NCBI GenBank assembly: GCA_023410905.1
Contig: JAEYPL010000148.1
Location: 1 to 5,079 of the forward strand
Length of the DNA stretch: 5,079 nucleotides
Direction: 5' to 3'
From: Pseudomonadota bacterium
GTDB lineage: Bacteria; Pseudomonadota; Alphaproteobacteria; Rhizobiales; Hyphomicrobiaceae
Shown here: piece by piece, positions 1-5,079 of the stretch
Numbering within the stretch: position 1 is the stretch's first letter
Layout of the letters: each line of letters opens with the position of its first letter
The notes under the pieces: model-generated
The model's database searches: none
The model's input: the letters and a program-made list of their open reading frames with translations, nothing else
Told to the model about the DNA's origin: nothing
Translations under genes and position numbers: made by a program

Positions 1-913
1 GCCACACGTCGCGTTGCTCATGGGCGGCTGGTCGGCGGAGCGTGAGGTCAGCCTCTCCTCGGGCCGTGAGTGCATGAAGGCGCTCGAAGGCGAGGGCTTT
101 CGCGTGACGCCCGTCGATGTCGGGCACGATCTTGCGGCGCGTCTCGTCGAGATCAAACCGGATGTCTGCTTCAATGCGCTGCACGGGCGCTGGGGCGAAG
201 ACGGTTGCGTGCAGGGCCTGCTCGAAGTTCTGGAAATACCCTATACGCACTCCGGCGTGCTTGCGTCCGCCATCGCCATGGACAAGGAGCGCACGAAGAA
301 GATCGTGAGCGCGCTGGGTGTGCCGATCGCGCACGGTGTGCTCGTAACGCCGAACGACGCGCTCGCCGATCACGCACTTCCACCACCGTATGTCGCGAAG
401 CCCGTCGCCGAAGGTTCGAGCGTCGGCGTCGTGATCGTGAAAGTTGGCGCCAATCGGCCGCCGGAAGCCATTCGAACTGTTCCCGTCAGCCGTGACGGGC
501 AGATCATGGTCGAGAAGTTCATCGCGGGGCGCGAGCTGACCTGCGCCGTCATCGGCGACCGCGCGACCGAGATTATCGATATCGTGTCAGCTGACCACCT
601 CGAATTCTACGACTACGAGGCGAAGTACGCGCCCGGCGGTTCGAAACACATTCTTCCCGCGCGCATTCCCGATCATCTTCGCCGCGCCGTGCAGACGCAC
701 ACGCTAGCGGCGCATCGCGCGCTCGGTTGCCGCGGTGTTTCGCGCTCGGATTTCCGCTGGGACGAGGTGACGGGCGATCTGGCCTTCCTCGAGATCAACA
801 CGCAGCCTGGCATGACGCCGACGTCGCTCGTGCCGGAGCTTGGCCAGCACATGGGGCTCTCCTTCGGCCAGCTCGTTGCGTGGCTTGTCGAGGATGCTTC
901 CATCGCGCGCTGA
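1..913 (+). CDS. ddl: D-alanine--D-alanine ligase (5'-truncated by the window edge)
   Basis: Cytoplasmic ATP-grasp ligase that joins two D-alanines to make the dipeptide used by MurF in peptidoglycan precursor synthesis. The frame is open to the window edge: codons from base 2 read PHVALLMGGWSAEREVSLSSG, the classic Ddl N-terminus, so the TTG at 14 is internal and only a few codons are missing. Visible family landmarks are the AEREVS glutamate (38-40) that binds the first D-Ala, HGRWGEDG, the ATP-grasp segment KPVAEGSSVGV, FYDYEAKY with the omega-loop tyrosine typical of D-Ala-D-Ala rather than D-Ala-D-Lac enzymes, SRSDFR, and the metal-binding ELINT-like segment EINTQPGMT near the C-terminus. 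All expected catalytic residues are present, and length from the AEREVS motif to the stop fits the roughly 300-residue family. Its position directly before ftsQ matches the usual murC-murB-ddl-ftsQAZ order. It ends at TGA 911-913, 109 bp before ftsQ. Confidence 0.97.
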   Translation, partial: PHVALLMGGWSAEREVSLSSGRECMKALEGEGFRVTPVDVGHDLAARLVEIKPDVCFNALHGRWGEDGCVQGLLEVLEIPYTHSGVLASAIAMDKERTKKIVSALGVPIAHGVLVTPNDALADHALPPPYVAKPVAEGSSVGVVIVKVGANRPPEAIRTVPVSRDGQIMVEKFIAGRELTCAVIGDRATEIIDIVSADHLEFYDYEAKYAPGGSKHILPARIPDHLRRAVQTHTLAAHRALGCRGVSRSDFRWDEVTGDLAFLEINTQPGMTPTSLVPELGQHMGLSFGQLVAWLVEDASIAR

Positions 914-958
914 AATCGCGCTGCCGTGCCGAGTGGCGGGCGCAACCTTTACTGAAAA

Positions 959-983
959 TTAACCAAATCGTCGAAATGGTTAA
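959..983. promoter_or_regulatory. 25-bp dyad with two TTAACC half-sites (candidate CtrA site upstream of ftsQ)
   Basis: The arms TTAACCA (959-965) and TGGTTAA (977-983) are perfect inverted copies. Inside them TCG (968-970) and CGA (972-974) also pair around a central T at 971; only the AA/AA positions at 966-967 and 975-976 break the symmetry. Read on the - strand, 976-983 is exactly TTAACCAT, the half-site reported for the alphaproteobacterial response regulator CtrA; the left arm is TTAACCAA. CtrA is known to control ftsQA in Caulobacter. The spacing is not the full TTAA-N7-TTAA box. I found no convincing -35/-10 pair nearby, so a promoter is inferred from position, 40 bp before ftsQ. Another dimeric regulator could use the same dyad. 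Confidence 0.45.
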
Positions 984-1022
984 CGGTGGTGCACCAGCTC
1001 TTTCGAGCCGGCAACCCAGCGG

Positions 1023-1997
1023 ATGGATGGCGTGCGCGAGCGGCCCGACAAGCAGAGGTTCTGGTGGCGCACAGTCGAGCGCGAACGCCCGCGCGCGCCT
1101 GCGCGTCGGATGGCGCGCCCGCGTGTTGCGGCGCCGGATCTCGCCGCTCTGCCCGAAGAAATCGTTCCGATCACGCCAGCGCCGCGCCATCGCCGCTCGT
1201 GGATGCCGGCGACATTCTGTGCGGCGCTTCTGCTCGGTGGCGCGGCGTTCGTTGTCGTGAGCCGTGTTGGCGCACTACCGGCGTCCGCTCCGCTGAGCGC
1301 CCATGTCGACGAGTTGATGATCATGGCCGGTCTCGGCGTCGATGAGATCCACGTCACAGGCTACGCCTACACCGAGGTGCGCGACATCTTCGCGGCCCTC
1401 CAGCTCGACCAGCCGACATCACTGCTCCGCTACAATTCGGAAGCCGCGCGCCGCCGTGTCGAGGCGCTCGCCTGGGTTCGCCGCGCGACGGTTACGCGGG
1501 TGTTGCCGGGCAGCGTCGAAGTGCGCGTCACAGAGCGCACACCCATCGCCGTCTGGCTCAACAATGGCAGCGCGAGCCTCGTCGATGCCGAAGGACGGGA
1601 GCTGGCGCGCGTCGCGCCCTCGACGCAGGAAGCCTTGCCGCGCATCTCGGGCGACGGAGCGCCCGGTGCTCTCAACGCGCTTCTCTCCGCGTTCGAGAAA
1701 CATCCTGCGATCGCCGCGCGCGTGCGGGTTTCGGAGCGCATTGGCCAACGCCGATGGTCGCTCGACCTCGACAATGACAGCCGCATTCATCTTCCCGCCG
1801 AAGGCGAGGCGGCGGCGCTTGGCAGCTTCATGGAGCGCGCCGAAAGCGCCGCTCTTCTGGGCGAACCTCGGCGCGTCATCGATCTGAGAGTTGACGATCG
1901 CATCGCGGTGTCGCCGCGACCTGTCGCACCGGCGGCATCGGCTGGCGTGGCTCCGGCCAGCCTGCCGGCACCACGTAAATCCGCTTCAGCATTGTAA
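1023..1997 (+). CDS. ftsQ: Cell division protein FtsQ
   Basis: Single-pass inner-membrane protein that links the cytoplasmic ring to FtsB/FtsL and the septal peptidoglycan synthase in the periplasm. The 324-residue product has an Arg/Pro-rich cytoplasmic tail (about 1-58), one hydrophobic helix (about 61-83, MPATFCAALLLGGAAFVVVS), then a POTRA domain (about 104-173) opening with GVDEIHVTGYAYTEVRDI and closing with LPGSVEVRVTERTPIAVW. A beta-rich domain follows to about 297, where LVDAEGREL is a typical FtsQ segment, then an Ala/Pro-rich tail (298-324). ATG 1023 is the first start possible in frame, since only sense non-start codons lie between TAA 981-983 and it. It has no good Shine-Dalgarno sequence. 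GTG 1032 sits 5 nt behind GGATGG (1021-1026) and is a fair alternative; ATG 1110 would still keep the membrane helix. Next gene is ftsA, 12 nt on. Confidence 0.93.
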   Translation: MDGVRERPDKQRFWWRTVERERPRAPARRMARPRVAAPDLAALPEEIVPITPAPRHRRSWMPATFCAALLLGGAAFVVVSRVGALPASAPLSAHVDELMIMAGLGVDEIHVTGYAYTEVRDIFAALQLDQPTSLLRYNSEAARRRVEALAWVRRATVTRVLPGSVEVRVTERTPIAVWLNNGSASLVDAEGRELARVAPSTQEALPRISGDGAPGALNALLSAFEKHPAIAARVRVSERIGQRRWSLDLDNDSRIHLPAEGEAAALGSFMERAESAALLGEPRRVIDLRVDDRIAVSPRPVAPAASAGVAPASLPAPRKSASAL

Positions 1998-2002
1998 GGG
2001 GG
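1996..2002 (+). promoter_or_regulatory. Ribosome binding site of ftsA, overlapping the ftsQ stop codon
   Basis: AAGGGGG at 1996-2002 shares its two A residues with the ftsQ TAA (1995-1997). It lies 7 nt before TTG 2010, an ideal spacing, but 16 nt before the first ATG (2019), which is too far. This decides for the TTG start of ftsA. A ribosome finishing ftsQ would occupy this site, which suggests translational coupling between the two genes. Confidence 0.7.
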
Positions 2003-2009
2003 CGTACAC

Positions 2010-3317
2010 TTGAACATCATGGACCGCAACCGCAACACCCCCCCGCCCCTCCCGCGCGGCACGCCGATCATCGCGGCGCTCGACATCGGCACGAGCAAAG
2101 TCGTCTGTCTGATCGCGACGGGTGACAAGGGCGGTCGCACACGCTTGCTCGGTATCGGTCATCAGCGCAGCGGTGGCATCAAGGCCGGCATGGTAATCGA
2201 TCCCGATGCCGCCGAGCAGGCGACCCGCGCGGCTGTCGGTCAGGCCGAGCGCATGGCCGGCGTCACCATGGAGCAGGTCAGCGTTGCCGTGGCCTGCGGC
2301 CGCCTCAAGTCGCAGCGCTTCGCGGCACGTGTGAGCACCGAGAGCGGCTTTGTCGGCGATGGCGATGTCGCGCGCGCCCTCTCCGGCGGCGAGGCTTTTG
2401 CCGCACGTGGTGGCCGCACGCTCGTCCAGTTCCACAACGAAGCCTGGCACGTCGATGGTGCCGAAGGTGTCGCCGATCCGCGTGGCATGGCCGGCAACGA
2501 ACTCAGTGCCGACCTCGTTGCGGTCACTGCCGACGATGGCCCATTGCAGAACCTGCTCGCCGTGGTCGAGCGCTGCTACCTGGAGCCGCATCAGCTCGCG
2601 GCCACACCGTATGCGAGCGCCATGGCGGTCACCACGGAGGAGGAGCGTCAGCTCGGCGTGCTGGTCATCGATATCGGCGCCGGTGTGACATCAATGGCAG
2701 CATTTGCTGGCGGACGGCTGGCTATGGCCGAGGTTTTGCCGGTCGGCGCCCAGCTCGTGACTTTCGACATCGCGCGCCGCCTCGGCACCCCGGTGACGGA
2801 AGCCGAGCGAATCAAAACGCTTTATGGCACACTGCTGCCGGCGCGCTCGAACGATCATGAGTCGTTCTCGTTCTCCGTCAGCGATGGCGAGGATGAGGCG
2901 ACGGCTCGGATCTCTCGGGCAGAGTTGCGTTCGCTGATCGAGCCGCGAATCCACGGTATCGCGGCGCTGGTTCAAGAGCGGGTTGTCGCTGCCAAGCTCG
3001 ACAGGAGCATCCTGGAGCGGGTCGTGCTGACCGGGGGCGGGGCCGGCCTCGAGGGGCTCGACAGCGTTTGGGGTAGCATGGGGGAGGCTTCGGGGAGCTT
3101 GGGGGCGGCGCGCGCAGCGACAGTGCGCGTTGGTCGACCGAGCCCGATCGAGGGGATGTCCGCCGACATGCTGGGGCCTTCATTCGCGACGGTGAGCGGG
3201 CTCATCGGCGATTCGCTGCAGCAGCACTTCGCTGCGAGGACTGGGGGACTGCGCGGTTGGCGTGGAAGCGGCTACGTGAGCTGGATCGGTAACTGGCTGA
3301 GCCGCGCGAAGGGATGA
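2010..3317 (+). CDS. ftsA: Cell division protein FtsA (actin-like FtsZ membrane anchor)
   Basis: Actin-family ATPase that polymerises on the inner membrane, binds the FtsZ tail and recruits later division proteins. From TTG the product is 435 residues, close to the family norm. Landmarks in order are the phosphate-1 loop LDIGTSKVVCLIA (24-36), the FtsA-specific 1C subdomain (about 85-165), phosphate-2 LGVLVIDIGAGVTSMA (215-230), VTEAERIKTLYG (262-273), the adenosine motif VVLTGGGAGLEGL (338-350), and a terminal amphipathic helix GYVSWIGNWLSRAKG (421-435) that fits the membrane-targeting sequence. The N-terminal extension (1-18) is basic and proline-rich. TTG 2010 is chosen over ATG 2019 on ribosome-binding-site spacing; the two differ by three residues. 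The last quarter uses GGG glycine codons that the rest of the gene never uses. ftsZ follows after 51 nt in the same frame. Confidence 0.96.
   Translation: MNIMDRNRNTPPPLPRGTPIIAALDIGTSKVVCLIATGDKGGRTRLLGIGHQRSGGIKAGMVIDPDAAEQATRAAVGQAERMAGVTMEQVSVAVACGRLKSQRFAARVSTESGFVGDGDVARALSGGEAFAARGGRTLVQFHNEAWHVDGAEGVADPRGMAGNELSADLVAVTADDGPLQNLLAVVERCYLEPHQLAATPYASAMAVTTEEERQLGVLVIDIGAGVTSMAAFAGGRLAMAEVLPVGAQLVTFDIARRLGTPVTEAERIKTLYGTLLPARSNDHESFSFSVSDGEDEATARISRAELRSLIEPRIHGIAALVQERVVAAKLDRSILERVVLTGGGAGLEGLDSVWGSMGEASGSLGAARAATVRVGRPSPIEGMSADMLGPSFATVSGLIGDSLQQHFAARTGGLRGWRGSGYVSWIGNWLSRAKG
2038..2053 (-). other. Short-loop G-quadruplex motif on the template strand, at the ftsA 5' end
   Basis: On the + strand the runs are C7 (2038-2044), G, C4 (2046-2049), T, C3 (2051-2053). 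The - strand therefore carries G3-A-G4-C-G7, which can be split into four G-triplets with loops of one or two nucleotides, a class known to fold very stably in vitro. It lies 28 nt after the TTG and encodes the proline-rich segment TPPPLP. The motif is directly visible; folding in the cell and any effect on transcription are inference. Confidence 0.4.
3033..3105 (+). other. Cluster of seven G-tracts (quadruplex-capable) in the ftsA 3' part
   Basis: Runs of four or five G occur at 3033-3037, 3039-3042, 3053-3056, 3070-3073, 3080-3084, 3092-3095 and 3101-3105. The last four are separated by 6, 7 and 5 nt and so satisfy the usual G3+N1-7 quadruplex pattern. They are on the sense strand, so ftsA mRNA would carry them about 265-335 nt before the ftsZ start. 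They encode residues from about 342 to 365 and owe their existence largely to GGG glycine codons. Function is unknown. Confidence 0.4.
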
Positions 3318-3368
3318 GCCGCGTGCGGTGCGCACGGGCTCACTGAGCAGGACGGACACGAGGCATCG

Positions 3369-4844
3369 ATGGGCACAGGTCCGCAACATCCGGTTTTCAG
3401 CGAGCTGCGCCCCGTCATCAAGGTGATCGGGGTCGGCGGCGCGGGCGGCAACGCCATCAACAACATGATCGCGTCCGGCCTTCAGGACGTGACCTACATC
3501 GTCGCGAACACCGACGCGCAGGCGCTCGCATCCTCGGGCGCTGAACATCGCATCCAGCTCGGCGTGAACCTCACGCAAGGGCTCGGCGCGGGATCGCGGC
3601 CCGAGATCGGCCTTGCTGCGGCCGAGGAAGCAAAAGAAGAGATCACCAAGGCGCTCAAGGGCGCTCATATGGCGTTCATCGCTGCCGGTATGGGTGGCGG
3701 GACGGGTACTGGTGCAGCGGCCGTCATCGCGCGCACGGCCCGCGATATGGGGCTCCTCACGGTTGCGATCGTGACCAAGCCCTTCCACTTCGAGGGCGCG
3801 CGACGGATGCGCGTGGCGGAGGCGGGAATTGCGGAACTCAAGACATCCGTCGACACGCTGATCGTCATCCCGAATCAGAATCTCTTCCGCATCGCCAACG
3901 AGAAGACGACGTTCGCGGAGGCCTTCGTTCTTGCGGACAAGGTGCTGCACGCCGGCGTCGCGTGCATCGTCGACCTGATCATGAAGGACGGCCTGATCAA
4001 TCTCGACTTCGCCGACGTCCAGGTGATTATGCGCGGCATGGGCGCGGCGATGATGGGAACGGGCGAGGCCTCCGGCGAAGGGCGCGCGCGCAAAGCCGCG
4101 GAGATGGCGCTGGCCAATCCGCTGATCGATGACCTCACGCTCAGCGGCGCCAAGGGCGTGCTGCTGTCGATCATCGGCGGCAAGGATATGACGCTCTTCG
4201 AGGTCGACGAGGCCGCGAGCCGCGTGCGGCAGGAAGTCGACGAGGACGCGAACATCATCGTCGGTGCGTCGTTCGACGACAGCATGGCGAACAACAGCAT
4301 GCGAATCGCCATCGTCGCGTCCGGCATGTCGATCGCGACGCCCCAGCAGGCGGCGCCCGTGACGCAACCGGCGGCGACCAAACACGCGCCGGCCGCATCT
4401 GCTGTGCCGGCGTCAGGTGATGCGTCGCGCCGCCGCTTCAATCCCGAGGATCTGAACCCGCACGTCGGCTATGACGAGCATTACGAATCACACGAGCGGA
4501 CTGCACCGCCCACCGCGCCGCGGGAGCTGTGGCGTGCGCCTGGCGGGGTCGTGATCGAGGAGAATGGGGGGCACGGATACGGTCGCGATCCGTCGTCAGC
4601 GGAGGACCGCAGCGAGGCGCCGACTAGGCCGCAGCGCCATGCGCCCGAAGGGGATTATCGGCGGATGCCGTCCGTCGACGAATTCCCGCCAGTGGGGCAG
4701 CGCGAATACGCTGCGAAAGCCCCGAAGTATTCCGAGCAGAAGTCTCGGGCACAGCCTTTGGAGCCGCCGGCACCGCCACCGGAGCCGCCGCGCGGTGGCC
4801 TCCTGCATCGTCTTGTGGGCGGAGGCAAAGGCCGGAGAAGCTGA
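3369..4844 (+). CDS. ftsZ: Cell division protein FtsZ (tubulin-like GTPase)
   Basis: GTP-dependent tubulin homologue that forms the cytoplasmic ring at midcell and recruits the divisome. Of 491 residues, the GTPase core (about 12-321) shows the nucleotide loop GVGGAGGNAINNMI (21-34), VANTDAQAL (45-53), the tubulin signature GGGTGTG (109-115), NLFRIANEKTTFAEAF (171-186) and the T7 loop NLDFADV (211-217), whose D213 and D216 are the catalytic acids supplied to the neighbouring subunit. MGTGEASGEGRA (229-240) and SFDDSM (301-306) are also intact. A long disordered linker (about 322-430, Ala/Pro then charged) leads to MPSVDEFPPVGQREYAAK, a Pro tract (PPAPPPEPP) and a basic end, GLLHRLVGGGKGRRS. 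There is no IPAFLR-type peptide. ATG 3369 has GAGG (3360-3363) 5 nt upstream; the N-terminus before the core is short. A long antisense open frame here is a codon-bias shadow. Confidence 0.98.
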   Translation: MGTGPQHPVFSELRPVIKVIGVGGAGGNAINNMIASGLQDVTYIVANTDAQALASSGAEHRIQLGVNLTQGLGAGSRPEIGLAAAEEAKEEITKALKGAHMAFIAAGMGGGTGTGAAAVIARTARDMGLLTVAIVTKPFHFEGARRMRVAEAGIAELKTSVDTLIVIPNQNLFRIANEKTTFAEAFVLADKVLHAGVACIVDLIMKDGLINLDFADVQVIMRGMGAAMMGTGEASGEGRARKAAEMALANPLIDDLTLSGAKGVLLSIIGGKDMTLFEVDEAASRVRQEVDEDANIIVGASFDDSMANNSMRIAIVASGMSIATPQQAAPVTQPAATKHAPAASAVPASGDASRRRFNPEDLNPHVGYDEHYESHERTAPPTAPRELWRAPGGVVIEENGGHGYGRDPSSAEDRSEAPTRPQRHAPEGDYRRMPSVDEFPPVGQREYAAKAPKYSEQKSRAQPLEPPAPPPEPPRGGLLHRLVGGGKGRRS

Positions 4845-4871
4845 AGTCGATTCGGTCGCCCCGATGGCAAG

Positions 4872-4915
4872 GCCCGGTTTCTTGGCATATACACAACGCT
4901 GCGTTCAAACCGGGC
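4872..4915 (+). terminator. Inverted repeat after ftsZ, possible terminator or processing hairpin
   Basis: GCCCGGTTT (4872-4880) and AAACCGGGC (4907-4915) are perfect 9-bp arms, 27 nt after the ftsZ stop. The 26-nt loop contains a second inverted repeat, AACGC-T-GCGTT (4895-4905), so a two-tier hairpin is possible. No U-run follows, so this is not a textbook intrinsic terminator; it could protect the ftsZ mRNA 3' end, aid Rho-independent pausing, or be an operator. Confidence 0.3.
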
Positions 4916-5028
4916 ATCGCGGAATGGCCTTCCGAAGCCCGAATCACAAAAGCGACACACACAAGCCATCATGCGGTTCTCTGCGCAGTGTCTGTGGAAA
5001 ATGCAATTCTGTTAGCCCGGTCGCGTCG

Positions 5029-5056
5029 ATAAAGTGCCTATAATTCAGTGCTTTAT
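5029..5056 (+). promoter_or_regulatory. Candidate -10 box (TATAAT) flanked by an ATAAAG/CTTTAT inverted repeat
   Basis: A perfect TATAAT occupies 5039-5044, in an AT-richer patch of an otherwise GC-rich sequence. ATAAAG (5029-5034) and CTTTAT (5051-5056) form a 6-bp inverted repeat centred exactly on it, with AGTG copies beside each arm. No good TTGACA-like -35 lies 16-18 nt upstream, and the TG is one base too far for an extended -10. It would drive the gene after the window, expected to be lpxC in alphaproteobacteria; the repeat may be a repressor or activator site. Confidence 0.35.
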
Positions 5057-5058
5057 GC

Positions 5059-5079
5059 GGTGAGGCGTCTTGGCAACAT
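5059..5079 (+). other. Possible ribosome binding site and TTG start of the next gene
   Basis: GGTGAGG (5059-5065) is followed 4 nt later by TTG (5070-5072), then codons for Ala and Thr before the window ends. An ATG could also begin at 5078 if the next base is G, 12 nt after GGTGAGG. ATG 5055 is followed by a stop after one codon and is excluded. Too little sequence is visible to identify the product; lpxC is only expected from conserved gene order. Confidence 0.2.

Noticed and set aside
14..16. TTG as the start of ddl
   Set aside because: The upstream codons PHVA continue the typical Ddl N-terminus, so the true start lies outside the window.
948..976. TTTACT ... TCGAAA as a -35/-10 pair before ftsQ
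   Set aside because: Spacing is 17 nt, but the -10 half is a poor match and overlaps the dyad; not strong enough to call a promoter.
2748..2765. FtsA segment VGAQLVTFDI looking unlike the common GGDHVTNDI
   Set aside because: This loop varies in the family, and the E. coli version also differs, so it is not evidence of lost function.
3210..3214. GANTC (CcrM methylation) sites, e.g. 3210-3214, 4849-4853, 4941-4945
   Set aside because: Alphaproteobacterial cell-cycle methylation can act at such sites, but about 20 are expected by chance in a window this size and none sits in a clear promoter.
3180..4385. Long - strand open frame (about 400 codons) opposite ftsA/ftsZ
   Set aside because: It is His/Arg/Asp-rich with no recognisable domain and lies entirely antisense to well-conserved genes; stop-poor GC-rich codons create such shadows.
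4864..5043. Small + strand ORF (MARPGFLAYTQ...) after ftsZ, about 59 codons
   Set aside because: No ribosome binding site, no family resemblance, and it runs through the inverted repeat and the candidate -10 box, so it is more likely non-coding.
1..5079. tRNA, rRNA, CRISPR array, insertion sequence or integrase signatures
   Set aside because: None seen; no direct-repeat arrays, transposase motifs or tRNA-like cloverleafs were recognisable by eye.

Overview
The window is a GC-rich stretch of the division and cell wall (dcw) cluster of an alphaproteobacterium, and all its genes read on the + strand. The order is ddl (5' end missing), ftsQ, ftsA, ftsZ, then a non-coding interval that ends just before or at the next gene. 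Gene order, the Ddl N-terminus and the FtsZ tail (an EFPPVGQREY segment plus a basic GLLHRL-type end) resemble Hyphomicrobiales-like alphaproteobacteria. That order-level placement is my inference from memory of family patterns, not from a search.

Layout: 1-913 is D-alanine--D-alanine ligase, lacking only a few N-terminal codons. 914-1022 is an intergenic stretch with a 25-bp dyad at 959-983, built from two TTAACC half-sites of the kind bound by the cell-cycle regulator CtrA. 1023-1997 is ftsQ. 2010-3317 is ftsA, most likely starting at TTG behind a strong ribosome binding site that overlaps the ftsQ stop codon. 3369-4844 is ftsZ. 4845-5079 holds a long-looped inverted repeat, a perfect TATAAT hexamer and a possible start signal for the next gene, expected to be lpxC in this lineage.

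The genes form one pathway. Ddl makes the D-Ala-D-Ala dipeptide of peptidoglycan precursors. FtsZ polymerises into the division ring, FtsA tethers FtsZ to the membrane, and FtsQ links the ring to the periplasmic septum-building machinery.

I see no undescribed multi-gene system; the protein content is conserved housekeeping. The points worth a second look are at the nucleic-acid level: the CtrA-like dyad, quadruplex-type tracts at both ends of ftsA, an abrupt glycine-codon shift inside ftsA, and three consecutive genes sharing one reading frame with single stops between them. At the protein level, the FtsZ tail lacks the textbook IPAFLR-type peptide.
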